DNA from: JAGWAJ01 sp026707615
Lineage (GTDB): Bacteria > Acidobacteriota > Vicinamibacteria > Vicinamibacterales > UBA8438
Reading direction: 5' to 3'
Length of the DNA: 64,000 nucleotides
NCBI GenBank assembly: GCA_965207595.1
Contig: CBDBMW010000012.1
Coordinates: 372,001-436,000 of the forward strand
A program made the translations under genes and the position numbers. This document shows positions 52,999 to 61,659 of the stretch, one piece after another (the first letter of the stretch is position 1; the number at the start of each line of letters is the position of its first letter). Below the pieces are notes generated by a model. It was not told the origin of the DNA. It worked only from the letters and a program-made list of their open reading frames with translations, and ran no database searches.

Positions 52999-54228
52999 CT
53001 ACGGGCGGCCTTGTCCGGGGGACGGGTGAGCGGGCGAGCGTCGGAACTGCTTGCTGAGGGCAAGTTCCTGCTGCTGATACGACGACCCGATCGACGTTCC
53101 GTAGATCTTCTGCGGCACGTCGAGCATACGGCTATAGATAAGGCGGCCAACGACCTGCCCGTCTTCAATCATGAACGGCGTTTCATGCGCTCTGACCTCG
53201 AGAACGGCCCGCGTTCCCGTGATGCGGCCGTCTCCATAGCCGAAACCGGGGTCGAAGAACCCGGCATAGTGGATTCTGAACTCGCCTACGGACGGGTCGA
53301 AGGGTACCATCTCCGCGGCGTACCCGCATGGCACGCGGACCTTCTCGCGCGACGCGAGAACATAGAAGTCGCCAGGATCGAGTATCAGCCGGTCCTGTGG
53401 GCAATCGCGGATCATGTCCCAGAACTGCGCCGGCTCGTATCGTCCTTCGAGGTCTACCAGTGGAGTATTCCTCTTTCCGCGGTAAGCACAAGCTTCGACG
53501 TCGCGGCCCAAGTCAAGGCTGACCGAAATCTCCACTCCCCCGTCCCGGACCTCCGCCTTGCCCGGGCTCGCTGCATCGAGATAGACCAGGCGCTCTTCCC
53601 TGTCCAGCTTCTTCAACTGGGCCTCTGTCTGCCTGGGATCCCCTCGGATGAAGCGAATCTGCGACAGGCTGAGTCCCTCACGAACGACCACGGAGAACGT
53701 CCGCGGCATGATCTCAGCGTAGAGCGGTCCAGAGTACCCCGGCTGAACGTGCTCGAACGCGCCACCATAGTCAGTTATCAGACGCGTGAAGATGTCCAGC
53801 CGTCCAGTCGTGCTCTTGGGGTTGGCCTTGGCACTGAGCTCGTCGGGGAGGCGAAGCTCCTCCATCAACTTCACGAGGTACACGCAACCTTTTTCAAGGA
53901 GGGTCGGGCTCGAGAGATCGAGCGTCGTCATGGACAGGTCGGCGAGCGTGCTCGCCACCCGAGACCCGCTGCCGGGCAGGAAGCTCGCCTGCAGCCGGTG
54001 CGCCTCGTTCCCGAGCCTCAGGTCGAGACTTGCCGGCTGGATCTGCCGCTCGTCAATTGAGGGAGTCGCTTGTATGTGTCCGCCTTTCATGAGGCCCAGG
54101 ATGCCCTGCGACGGGAGCACGCCGTGCCCGTCCGGCACTATGAGCGCTCGAAGCTCCTCCAGAGGCAGGACGTCGGACTCTTCCGACGTCGCATCCGGCT
54201 CGAAACCAGGGAGCCAACCGTCCATCAC
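52999..54228 (-). CDS. dcd: Long-form dCTP deaminase (DCD)
   Basis: A 409-aa protein of the two-domain DCD type, about twice the common Dcd length. QPASLDLRLG (about 63-72) is the family entry motif. Domain 1 has ANPKSTTGRLDIF, HVQPGYSGPLYAEI and the Glu expected for catalysis. Domain 2 has AEMVPFDPSVGEFRIHY, FFDPGFGYG and TRAVLEVRAHE. It deaminates dCTP to dUTP for dTTP synthesis. It is less GC-rich than its neighbours. Since dCTP deaminases also serve as phage defences by emptying the dCTP pool, an acquired role is possible, but nothing in the sequence shows it. Confidence 0.85.
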   Translation of the reverse strand: MMDGWLPGFEPDATSEESDVLPLEELRALIVPDGHGVLPSQGILGLMKGGHIQATPSIDERQIQPASLDLRLGNEAHRLQASFLPGSGSRVASTLADLSMTTLDLSSPTLLEKGCVYLVKLMEELRLPDELSAKANPKSTTGRLDIFTRLITDYGGAFEHVQPGYSGPLYAEIMPRTFSVVVREGLSLSQIRFIRGDPRQTEAQLKKLDREERLVYLDAASPGKAEVRDGGVEISVSLDLGRDVEACAYRGKRNTPLVDLEGRYEPAQFWDMIRDCPQDRLILDPGDFYVLASREKVRVPCGYAAEMVPFDPSVGEFRIHYAGFFDPGFGYGDGRITGTRAVLEVRAHETPFMIEDGQVVGRLIYSRMLDVPQKIYGTSIGSSYQQQELALSKQFRRSPAHPSPGQGRP

Positions 54229-54258
54229 CGCTCTCGATGGCCGCCCGCGACGGCGCGG

Positions 54259-56019
54259 CTACCGCGGCTCCGGCAGGGCGAAGACGTACATGGCGTTCGG
54301 CGCCCCCGGCACGCGACCGCCGCCGACCGGAATCGCCAGGTACTGCCGGCCGCCGACCGCGTAGGTGATCGGGAAGCCCTGCACCGGCGAGGGCATCCGG
54401 GTGCGGAACAGCTCGTCGCCGGTGGCGACGTCCAGGACGTAGAGGTAGCGGTCGCCGTCCGCGGTCACGACCAGGCCTCCCGCCGTGGTCAGCGCAGCGG
54501 CGCGCGAGCGGAGGCGCATCGAGTGGCGCCAGCGCACCTCGCCGGACTCGATGTCCATCGCCACGAGGTGACCGTCGTGATCGGGGCTCTTCGGGTGTGG
54601 CAGGCGTCCCGCCGACTGCCAGCCGGTCCACCGCGGGTTCCCGTAGTAGTACAGATCGCCCGTCGGGTGCGGCTCGCGTGCCACGGGGTTGAAGGTCCCC
54701 TTGACGCAGGTCGGGTGAATGGGGATGTAGAGCATTCCCGTTGCCGGGTGATAGGCGGAGGCGCGCCAGTTGCGGATGCCCTGGAAGTCGGGGCAGAACT
54801 CGAGCTCCTCGCCCGGCTTCGGGATCATCTCCGGCCGGTACTGCGCCTCGCCGGTTGCGGGATCGACGTCCACCAGCGTCTGGTAGCCGAGGTCGTGGGC
54901 GGCGACGAAAGCCCCCGTCTCCCGGTCGAGCTCCCAGAGAATCCCCAGCTTGCCCATCTTGAACAGCGACTGCCGGCCGCGGTGGTCGATGAGCACGCTC
55001 TCGAACACGTCGTCGAGGTCGTGCGTCTCCCCCGGGACGAACTGGTAGTACCAGTCGATGGCGCCGGTCTCGGGGTCGAGGGCGAGGACGCTGTTGGTGT
55101 AGAGCGCGTCGCCGTCGGTGCCGCGCGACAGCCGGGCCCACGGCTTGGCCTGCGAGGTCGACCAGTAGGTCCGGTTCGTGGCCGGGTCGTAGCTCCCCGG
55201 AATCCAGGCGTCGCCGCCGGCCCGGAAGGTCGCGGGCAGGTCGCCCCAGGTGTCGCCGCCGGGCTCTCCCGGCTGGGCGATCGTCGACGTGCGCCAGAGC
55301 TCCGCGCCGGTCTGCGGGTCGTGGGCGGAGATGAAGCAGGTGCCGTCCTTGTAGCGCTCGCAGCCGGTCATGCCCGCCACGATCTTCCCGTTCACGACGA
55401 TGGGCCCGCTCGTGTAGCGGTAGCCGAGCGCGTTGTCGGCCACGACGTGGTCCCAGACCACGTCGCCGGTGCGGGCGTCGAGGGCGACGATGTGGGCGTC
55501 GTTGGTGTTCAGGAAGATCTTGTCGTCGTAGATCGCGATAGACCGGGTCCGGGCGCGGAACGAGTCGTCCGGCGAGCGCTCGAACCGCTTGCGGTACTCC
55601 CAGAGGAGGTCGCCGGTGACCGCGTCGAGCGCCTGGACGACGTTGAGCGGGCCCGGCAGGTACATGATGCCGTCGTGGACGATCGGCGTCGGCTGCGCCA
55701 GGCCGGTCGTCATCGTCCACGACCAGACCAGGCCCAGCTGGTGGACGTTGTCGCGGTCGATCTGGTCCAGCGGGCTGAAGCCCCAGCCGTCGAGCGTTCG
55801 CCGCCAGTGCAGCCAGTCCGCGGGATCGGGGTCGGCGAGCACCGCGTCGGTGACCGGCTCGAAGGCCCGGTCCTGCGCCGCCGCGACGCCGGCGGCCGGG
55901 CCGCCGAACGCGAGCGCCGTCAGCAGCACGCCCGGCGTCAAGGGCCGCAAGGCCGCCGCCAGCTTCCAGACCGCGACCCGAAGCCAGGAACTCGTCCGCA
56001 ATCCCATCGCTGCGCTCAT
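54259..56019 (-). CDS. PQQ-dependent quinoprotein dehydrogenase without haem domain
   Basis: A 586-aa protein. ATG 56019 is preferred because it follows GGAGG and puts the signal/TM helix at the N-terminus. It lacks the cytochrome c domain of the two other PQQ proteins. Propeller markers: DPADWLHWRRTLDGWGFSPL, DQIDRDNVHQLGLVW, ALDARTGDVVWDH, PGEPGGDTWGDLP and MPSPVQGFPITYA. It should oxidise an alcohol-type substrate and donate electrons to a separate cytochrome. It is downstream of, and convergent with, no partner cytochrome gene in its direct neighbourhood. Confidence 0.9.
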   Translation of the reverse strand: MSAAMGLRTSSWLRVAVWKLAAALRPLTPGVLLTALAFGGPAAGVAAAQDRAFEPVTDAVLADPDPADWLHWRRTLDGWGFSPLDQIDRDNVHQLGLVWSWTMTTGLAQPTPIVHDGIMYLPGPLNVVQALDAVTGDLLWEYRKRFERSPDDSFRARTRSIAIYDDKIFLNTNDAHIVALDARTGDVVWDHVVADNALGYRYTSGPIVVNGKIVAGMTGCERYKDGTCFISAHDPQTGAELWRTSTIAQPGEPGGDTWGDLPATFRAGGDAWIPGSYDPATNRTYWSTSQAKPWARLSRGTDGDALYTNSVLALDPETGAIDWYYQFVPGETHDLDDVFESVLIDHRGRQSLFKMGKLGILWELDRETGAFVAAHDLGYQTLVDVDPATGEAQYRPEMIPKPGEELEFCPDFQGIRNWRASAYHPATGMLYIPIHPTCVKGTFNPVAREPHPTGDLYYYGNPRWTGWQSAGRLPHPKSPDHDGHLVAMDIESGEVRWRHSMRLRSRAAALTTAGGLVVTADGDRYLYVLDVATGDELFRTRMPSPVQGFPITYAVGGRQYLAIPVGGGRVPGAPNAMYVFALPEPR

Positions 56020-56173
56020 GCTGACCTCCGTCGGGCTGCGCGGGAACGAGACGCCGGCCTCCACCGCCCGGTCGTAGGCGTCCCGGCTCCAGCGATAGGT
56101 GGCCTCGGAGGCGGTCTCGGGCACGGCGGTTCCTCTGGGAGACGTGAATCGTAGCAGGCCACGATTCGGCGAG

Positions 56174-56338
56174 CTACGGCGGCGGCTTCTTCCAGCGCGC
56201 GAGCGCGTAGGTGAGCACGCCGAGGAGCAGCTCGTCGAGGAACGGGATCGGATCCGGAATCAGCAGGTCGGCGAAGAACAGCGCGCCCGCCAGCAGGAGG
56301 AGCTGCCAGGAGCGAAGGCTGTCGAGATAGCGAAGCAT
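56174..56338 (-). CDS. DUF6116-like small membrane protein
   Basis: A 54-aa protein too short for routine calling. It begins MLRYLDSLRSW and has two hydrophobic stretches (about 10-28 and 36-46) separated by LLIPDPIPFLDE. It ends ARWKKPPP. The IPDPIPFLDE turn and small size fit the DUF6116 family, found in acidobacteria and proteobacteria. It lies upstream of the PQQ dehydrogenase in the same direction. Function unknown. Confidence 0.65.
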   Translation of the reverse strand: MLRYLDSLRSWQLLLLAGALFFADLLIPDPIPFLDELLLGVLTYALARWKKPPP

Positions 56339-56473
56339 CGGGAAGTCGAGCCGCCCCGCGCTGGCGCCGCGGGGCCTGCAGTACGCATACTACAGGCATG
56401 GGCCGGCGCGGCTAGCGGTTCTTCGTCGTCGTGGGGAGCGCCCGGGCGGAGGCGCCGCAGCCCGAGTCGCGCC

Positions 56474-56586
56474 GATGACCCCGGCGATGCGACCTGGACC
56501 CGGCGATACGACTTGAGAAACGACCCCCGCGACGCGATGACCCCGGCGACGGGTTGATCCCGGCGATGCGATGACCCCGGCGATGG
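56474..56586 (+). repeat. Degenerate tandem repeat upstream of the SDR gene
   Basis: Five copies of an imperfect unit of about 19 nt (consensus near GATGACCCCGGCGATGCGA) lie at about 56474-56492, 56493-56511, 56534-56551, 56552-56570 and 56571-56586. The last copy reaches into the start of the SDR gene. Each copy carries an ATG or TTG and the unit length is not a multiple of three, so the repeats could alter translation start choice. Confidence 0.65.
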
Positions 56587-58043
56587 ATCGACCGTCGATC
56601 CTGCTGACCGGCGCCACCGGCTGCATCGGCGGCCGGCTCCTCCAGGCGCTCGAGGCGCGCGGCGACCGCGTCCGCTGCATGACGCGCCACCCCGCCTCGC
56701 TCGCCGCGCAGGTCGGACCGGGGACCGGCGTCGTCTTCGGCGACTGCCTCGATCCGGCATCGCTCGCCGGGCCGTGCGCCGGGATCGAAACGGCCTACTA
56801 CCTCGTCCACTCGATGGGCGGGACGGCCGACTTCGCGGCCCAGGACCGTGCGGCGGCGCAGCACTTCGGGTCGGCGGCGCGGGCGGCCGGCGTCCGCCGC
56901 ATCGTCTACGTCGGGGGGCTGGGCGCGGCGGCGGGCCTCTCCCGGCACCTGCGCAGCCGCCATGAGACCGGCGACGTGCTGCGCCAGTCCGGCGTACCCG
57001 TCATCGAGTTGCGGAGCGGCATCGTGCTCGGACCGGGCAGCCTCTCCTTCGAGTTGATCCGGGCCCTCGTCGAGCGCCTCCCGGCCATGCTGTGCCCGTC
57101 GTGGGTCCGCACCCCGACCCAGCCCATCGCCCTCGCCGACCTCGTGGCGTATCTCGTCGGGGTGCTCGACTTTCCGCACGGGGCGAGCCGCCGCTTCGAC
57201 GTCGGGGGCGCGGATGTCGTCTCCTACGACGCGATCATGCGCGAGTACGCCCGGCAGCGCGGACTGCGGCGCCGGCTGATCCCGGTGCCGCTCCTCACGC
57301 CGCGCCTCTCGAGCCTCTGGCTCGGCCTGACCACGCCGGTGTACGCGCGCGTGGGCCGGGAGCTCGTCGACGGCCTGCGGACGGCAACGGTGGTGGAGGA
57401 CGACGCGGCCCGGACGGCGTTCCCCATCCGGCCGCTGGGGCTGCGGGGGGCGATTGCACGGGCGATCGAGGAGGAAGACGAGGCGTTCACCGCCCAGCGC
57501 TGGGCGGCGGCGGCCCTGGCGACGGGGACGGCGCTCCGGTGGGGAGGAACGCGCGTCCGCTCGCGGCTCGTCGACTCGCGCGCCGTCGATCTGCCCGTCG
57601 CCCCGGCGGCGGCGTTCGCGCCGATCCGGCGCATAGGCGGCGACAACGGGTGGTACTACGGCGACTGGCTGTGGCGCCTGCGCGGTCTCGTCGACCGGCT
57701 CGCCGGCGGCGTCGGCCTCGGGCGCGGCCGGCGCGACGCCGAGCACCTCGCGGCCGGCGACACCTTCGACTGCTGGCGCGTCGAGACCTGCGAGCCGGAC
57801 GAGCGGCTGCGGCTCGCGGCCGAGATGAAGCTGCCGGGCCGCGGCTGGCTGGACTTCGAGGTCACGCCCCGCGAGGAAGGAGCCTCCACCGTGCGCCAGA
57901 CCGCGGTCTTCGATGCGCGGGGGGTCTGGGGCCGCTGCTACTGGCACGTCCTCTATCCGGTCCACGCCCTGCTGTTCGCCGGCCTGCTGCGCGCCATCGC
58001 CCGCCGCGCCACCCGAGAGGCCGGGATCGGGCGCCGCACCTGA
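56583..58043 (+). CDS. SDR-type NAD(P)-binding protein fused to DUF2867
   Basis: A 486-aa protein. The start at ATG 56583 is preferred since the four residues before it are encoded by the tandem repeat. A Rossmann GATGCIGG (10-17) with a short-chain reductase/epimerase-like domain runs to about 290 (IVYVGGLG, VIELRSGIVLGPGS). The C-terminal part (about 340-480) fits DUF2867 (NGWYYGDWLWRLRGLVDRL, FDCWRVETCEPDERLRLAAEM). The fusion is a known family of unknown function. Confidence 0.88.
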   Translation: MDRPSILLTGATGCIGGRLLQALEARGDRVRCMTRHPASLAAQVGPGTGVVFGDCLDPASLAGPCAGIETAYYLVHSMGGTADFAAQDRAAAQHFGSAARAAGVRRIVYVGGLGAAAGLSRHLRSRHETGDVLRQSGVPVIELRSGIVLGPGSLSFELIRALVERLPAMLCPSWVRTPTQPIALADLVAYLVGVLDFPHGASRRFDVGGADVVSYDAIMREYARQRGLRRRLIPVPLLTPRLSSLWLGLTTPVYARVGRELVDGLRTATVVEDDAARTAFPIRPLGLRGAIARAIEEEDEAFTAQRWAAAALATGTALRWGGTRVRSRLVDSRAVDLPVAPAAAFAPIRRIGGDNGWYYGDWLWRLRGLVDRLAGGVGLGRGRRDAEHLAAGDTFDCWRVETCEPDERLRLAAEMKLPGRGWLDFEVTPREEGASTVRQTAVFDARGVWGRCYWHVLYPVHALLFAGLLRAIARRATREAGIGRRT

Positions 58044-58084
58044 TCCAGGAAGTATGCAGCCACACGCGTGGATTATCATGGTTC

Positions 58085-59245
58085 GTGGCTCTCTTGGCGC
58101 CAACGCCGATCCGCCGCGCGGCCGAGGAACAGCTCCGCCGGGCGCTGGCGCGGAGCCCCGTGGTAGCGCTGGTGGGACCCCGCCAGTGCGGCAAGACCAC
58201 CCTCGCGCGCCGGTTGGTGGCCGCCGACGCGGCGAACTACTTCGACCTCGAAGACCCGGTGAGCCTGGCGCGTCTGGACCAGCCGCGGACGGCGCTGCAA
58301 GACCTCGCGGGCGTCGTCGTCATCGACGAGGTGCAGCACCGGCCCGAGCTCTTTCCCGTCCTGCGGGTCCTGGTGGACCGGGACGGCAGCCCGGCCCGCT
58401 TCCTGGTGCTCGGAAGCGCCGGCCCCGCCCTGCTCCGGCAGAGCGCCGAGTCGCTCGCCGGCCGCATCGAGTACGTCGAGCTCAGCGGCTTCCAGGTCGC
58501 CGAGCTCGGACCGGACCGGATGGAGACGCTGTGGGTGCGGGGCGGCTTCCCGCGCTCGGTGCTGGCGGCGAACGACGCCGACAGCATGGCTTGGCGCAAG
58601 GCGTACCTCCGCTCCCTCGTGGAGCGTGACCTGCCGCAGTTCGGCGCCGACCTCCGTCCGCCTGCGCTGCACCGGTTCCTCACCATGCTCGCCCACTACC
58701 ACGGGCAGATCCTGAACGTCGCCGAACTCGCCGCCGCCCTGCAGATCGGTCAGGCGACCGTGCGTCGCTACCTCGACCTCCTGGAGCAGCTCTTCCTGAT
58801 CCGGCAGTTGCGCCCGTGGCACGAGAACCTGCGCAAGCGGCAGGTGAAGCGCCCCAAGCTCTACTTCCGCGACCCGGGCCTCTACCATCATCTGATCGGC
58901 ATCGACACCAGGGACGCCCTGGAGACCCACCCGCGCCTGGGCGCTTCCTGGGAGGGGTTCATCCTGGAGAAGGTGATCGCCGAATCCGGGGCCGACCATG
59001 TCCACTTCTGGGCCACCCACAACGGCGCCGAGCTCGACCTGCTGCTCGTGGCCGGCGGCCGGCGGGTGGGCGTCAAGATCAAGCGTGTCGACGCTCCGCG
59101 GCGCACGCGGTCGATGGCGGTGGCGCTGGAAGACCTGAAACTCGACGCGTTGCGGGTGGTCTACCCCGGAACGATGGGGTACGACATCGGCGACCGCATC
59201 GCGGCGGTCCCGGCGCGCGAGCCGTTCCGTCCGTTCGGCGCATAA
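58085..59245 (+). CDS. AAA+ ATPase with DUF4143, altered nuclease-like site
   Basis: A 386-aa protein starting at GTG 58085 (TTG 58094 is an alternative). Walker A is GPRQCGKT (31-38) and Walker B VVVIDEVQ (77-84). A winged-helix segment (ILNVAELAAALQI, about 209-221) follows. The DUF4143 C-terminus resembles a PD-(D/E)XK fold: GAELDLLL (313-320). In relatives the next strand reads like GFEFKR. Here it is GVKIKR, with Lys330 in place of the expected Glu, so nuclease activity is likely lost. These ATPases are mobile and of unknown role. Confidence 0.85.
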   Translation: MALLAPTPIRRAAEEQLRRALARSPVVALVGPRQCGKTTLARRLVAADAANYFDLEDPVSLARLDQPRTALQDLAGVVVIDEVQHRPELFPVLRVLVDRDGSPARFLVLGSAGPALLRQSAESLAGRIEYVELSGFQVAELGPDRMETLWVRGGFPRSVLAANDADSMAWRKAYLRSLVERDLPQFGADLRPPALHRFLTMLAHYHGQILNVAELAAALQIGQATVRRYLDLLEQLFLIRQLRPWHENLRKRQVKRPKLYFRDPGLYHHLIGIDTRDALETHPRLGASWEGFILEKVIAESGADHVHFWATHNGAELDLLLVAGGRRVGVKIKRVDAPRRTRSMAVALEDLKLDALRVVYPGTMGYDIGDRIAAVPAREPFRPFGA

Positions 59246-59336
59246 GGAGGGATGACGCCGGCCTGCGTCCGCCCGCGCTCGACGAAGCAGCACGCATGTG
59301 GTTAACTAAGTCCATGCTGAGGACTACGCTCGACCG

Positions 59337-59576
59337 ATGACCCTGGTCAACGTCCACGAAGCCAAGACCCAGCTCTCGCGGCTCCTCGAACGCGTGCAGA
59401 CCGGAGAGGAGATTGTGATTGCGAAGGCGGGCAGACCGTGCGCGCGCCTGGTGCCGTTGGAGCCGCCGCCCGAGCGTGTGCTCGGACGCTATCGCGACCG
59501 GGACGGCGACGTGCCGGACTCGGTGTTCGAACCGCTGGCCGAGGCCGAGCTGGCTGCGTGGGAGGGTGACGAATGA
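59337..59576 (+). CDS. Phd/YefM-family antitoxin
   Basis: A 79-aa protein. VNVHEAKTQLSRLLERVQTGEEIVIAKAGRPCARLVPLE-type sequence (first 40 residues) is the classic Phd/YefM DNA-binding fold. The C-terminal half (about 50-79) is acidic and should wrap the toxin. Its stop overlaps the toxin start by ATGA. It neutralises the PIN toxin and represses the operon. Confidence 0.92.
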   Translation: MTLVNVHEAKTQLSRLLERVQTGEEIVIAKAGRPCARLVPLEPPPERVLGRYRDRDGDVPDSVFEPLAEAELAAWEGDE

Positions 59577-59959
59577 ACCTGCTGCTGGACACCTGCACGC
59601 TGATGTGGGCGTGGGGCAAGCCCGACCGCCTGAGCCGCCGGCTTCAGACCCTCCTGCGTGATCCGCACAACCAGGTCTGGGTCAGCGCCGCGAGTGCCTG
59701 GGAGCTGGCGACCAGGCATCGCGTCGGCAAGTTCCCGCGCGGTGGGCACATCCTGGCCGAGTGGGACGATCGCATCGCTCGAGACGGGTTTCGCCCGCTT
59801 GCCATCGCCTCCAGCCATGCGCTGCGTGCCGGGTCGATGCCCGGCCCGCACCGCGATCCGTTCGACCGGATGATCGCCGCGCAGGGCCTGATCGAGACGC
59901 TGCGGGTCGCGACGCCCGATCCGGAGATCGCGGCGCTCGGCGCGGACACGATCTGGTGA
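59573..59959 (+). CDS. vapC: VapC-type PIN ribonuclease toxin
   Basis: A 128-aa PIN domain of normal length. Active-site acids: Asp6 (LLLDTC), Glu44 (SAWELATRH), Asp95 and Asp98 (HRDPFDRMIAAQ). The HRDPFDRM motif is typical of the Phd-associated VapC group. Both reading frames of this pair are intact. It cleaves RNA when its antitoxin is lost. Confidence 0.92.
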   Translation: MNLLLDTCTLMWAWGKPDRLSRRLQTLLRDPHNQVWVSAASAWELATRHRVGKFPRGGHILAEWDDRIARDGFRPLAIASSHALRAGSMPGPHRDPFDRMIAAQGLIETLRVATPDPEIAALGADTIW

Positions 59960-60000
59960 CCCGAGCCGGAGGCGTATCCTTCGCCGCCGAGAACCGACGA

Positions 60001-60617
60001 TGGCCGACATCGAGCATCGCACCGTCGAAGCCAACAACATCAAGCTGCACATCGCCGAGGCCGGCGACGGGCCCCTGGTCGTGTTGTGCCATGGATTCCC
60101 CGAGTGCTGGTACTCGTGGCGCCACCAGATTCGTGCGCTCGCGGACGCCGGTTTCCGTGTCGTGGCACCCGATCAACGGGGCTACGGGACGAGCGATGCC
60201 CCGGACGCGATCGCCGCGGGCGTCGAAGGCGCACCACCCGCGCCCGCCTACATGCTGGAGGGCCTGCCCGACCCGGGCGACGACCTGCCGCCCTGGCTGA
60301 CCGCGGAGGATGTCGACACCTACGTCCAGGCGTTCACCAGGTCGGGGTTCCGCGGGGGCCTCAACTGGTACCGGAACATCGACCACAACTGGGTGCTGAC
60401 CGCCCCGTTCGACGGCATGAAGATCGAGCAGCCGGCGCTCTTCGTCACCGGCGACCGCGACGTCGTGCCGTTCAGCGCCGAAGCCGAGCAGGGCATGCGC
60501 GCCGTCGTCACCGATCTCCGCGATGTCGTCGTGCTGCCGGGAATCGGTCACTGGACCCAGCAGGAGGCCCCGGATGCGGTGAACGACGCCCTGCTGCGAT
60601 TCCTGAAGGCGCTGTAG
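60001..60617 (+). pseudogene. Epoxide-hydrolase-like alpha/beta hydrolase with internal deletion
   Basis: An open frame of 205 aa against about 320 for the family. The N-terminus is intact: VVLCHGFPECWYSWRHQI (28-45) with the oxyanion HGFP, then VVAPDQRGYGTSDAPDAI. The sequence then jumps to a late cap segment, PPWLTAEDVDTYVQAF and GFRGGLNWYRNID, and the C-terminal GDRDVVPF (Asp154) and GIGHWTQQE (His184). The nucleophile region (usually GHDWG) and much of the core are missing. The deletion is in frame. The protein cannot be an active hydrolase. Assembly error is possible. Confidence 0.8.
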
Positions 60618-60726
60618 CCGGCGGTCCCTGGCGCGCGAGGCGATGGACGCGATGCGCGCCGGCGGTTCGGTCCGCTCGAAGAGCTAAGATCCGTGCAGCA
60701 CGAAAAGCTAACGGGAGCGCATCGGG

Positions 60727-60831
60727 ATGGCCCCGCCGTCCGAGAAGCTGGCCGGTTCCCTCGGCGTCCTGCGGGCCGATTTCGGTATCCGCGACGTCAT
60801 CGCCGCTCGGATCACCCTGACCACGGATTGA
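60727..60831 (+). pseudogene. Possible N-terminal remnant of a DUF6088-like gene
   Basis: A 34-codon frame. MAPPSEKLAGSLGVLR resembles the start of a DUF6088/Fic-associated protein, whose members begin with a Pro-Ser-Glu-Lys-Leu-Ala segment. It then departs from that family and ends, overlapping the stop of the leftward VapC gene by 20 nt. It may be a decayed remnant. Evidence is weak. Confidence 0.3.
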
Positions 60832-61237
60832 AGAGTCGAACGTCGGTGTGGCAGAAGTCGCGCTCGTTGCGGGTGCAGAGGGTCAGTCCATGCACGCGAG
60901 CGGTCGCCGCAATGAAGAGATCCGGTTGACTGAAGGTGATGTTGCGTTCGCGGCCCCGCGCCACGAGGCGGCGCCATTCCAGGATCACGTCCTCGTCGAC
61001 GGGGAGCACGCGTCCCTCGAACCAGGTCCGCAGTTCCTGATCCAGCCAGATCTCAAGCGCCGCCCGCTGCCTTGCGTCGGCCTTTCTCTCGATGCCGAAC
61101 CGGATCTCGGCCATCGTGACCTCGCTGAGGAACAAGCGATCCGATACCTGCACATCTGACCACGCCTTCACCCGGTGATTGGGACGGGCCTTGCGCAACT
61201 CCGACACGACGTTGGTGTCGAGCAGCCATCCGCTCAG
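60812..61237 (-). CDS. vapC: VapC-type PIN toxin with apparent CTG start
   Basis: A 141-aa protein if started at CTG 61237. From there it reads (Met)SGWLLDTNVVSELRKARPN, the standard N-terminus, with Asp7. The first GTG (61207) would remove that Asp. CTG overlaps the antitoxin stop as CTGA, where other pairs have ATGA, and GGGAGG lies seven bases upstream. No in-frame ATG, GTG or TTG precedes it nearby. Other acids: Glu in VTMAEIRFG, Asp in QPDLFIAATA and Asp in NERDF. The gene may be weakly translated or silenced by a start-codon change. Confidence 0.8.
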   Translation of the reverse strand: MSGWLLDTNVVSELRKARPNHRVKAWSDVQVSDRLFLSEVTMAEIRFGIERKADARQRAALEIWLDQELRTWFEGRVLPVDEDVILEWRRLVARGRERNITFSQPDLFIAATARVHGLTLCTRNERDFCHTDVRLFNPWSG

Positions 61238-61527
61238 AAGTCGACCTCCCGAACGGGGCTGCGCACGGAATCCCCACCGAACTCCAGGCTGGCTAGTGGA
61301 GATCGCGACAGGAGATCATGCAAGGTGGTCGCCGACCTCCGGGTCCGCAGACGATCGAACTCGTCCGCTGCGACCACGACGACGGCGTTCCGGCCGCGGA
61401 CTGTCACACGTTGCGGCTGGCCAGCCGCGGCCAGGCGGACGACTTCGCTGAATCGCGCCTTCGCTTCCGCCAGCTTCCAGCCGAGCCGAGCCGGATCCGT
61501 ACGCTCGCGATTGCCCGTCATGACCAT
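61234..61527 (-). CDS. Phd/YefM-family antitoxin
   Basis: A 97-aa protein from ATG 61527 (or 61521). WKLAEAKARFSEVVRLAAAG and QRVTVRGRNAVVVVAADEFDRL form the Phd/YefM fold (about 12-60). The C-terminus (LHDLLSRSPLASLEF, SPVREVDF) should bind the toxin. It is immediately upstream of the CTG-start VapC gene with a four-base overlap. Confidence 0.9.
   Translation of the reverse strand: MVMTGNRERTDPARLGWKLAEAKARFSEVVRLAAAGQPQRVTVRGRNAVVVVAADEFDRLRTRRSATTLHDLLSRSPLASLEFGGDSVRSPVREVDF
61245..61250 (-). promoter_or_regulatory. Ribosome binding site of the CTG-start VapC gene
   Basis: GGGAGG on the minus strand, seven bases before the CTG at 61237 and inside the 3' end of the antitoxin gene. It supports CTG as the used or ancestral start. 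Confidence 0.65.
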
Positions 61528-61659
61528 CTTGGTCAGAATAGACGAGATGGGGAGGCTCTTCAAGCTCAAGCTCGCCGGACTGCGGAAGCCCGGCGGGCCG
61601 AGAGTGCAGTCAACTCGCTCGGCCCCCAACCAGCGCGTGACCGCCAAGGAGCACCTGCG

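Noticed and set aside
57092..59245. Fusion of an SDR shadow frame with the DUF4143 ATPase
   Set aside because: The upstream part is another frame of the SDR-DUF2867 gene. The ATPase begins at about 58085.
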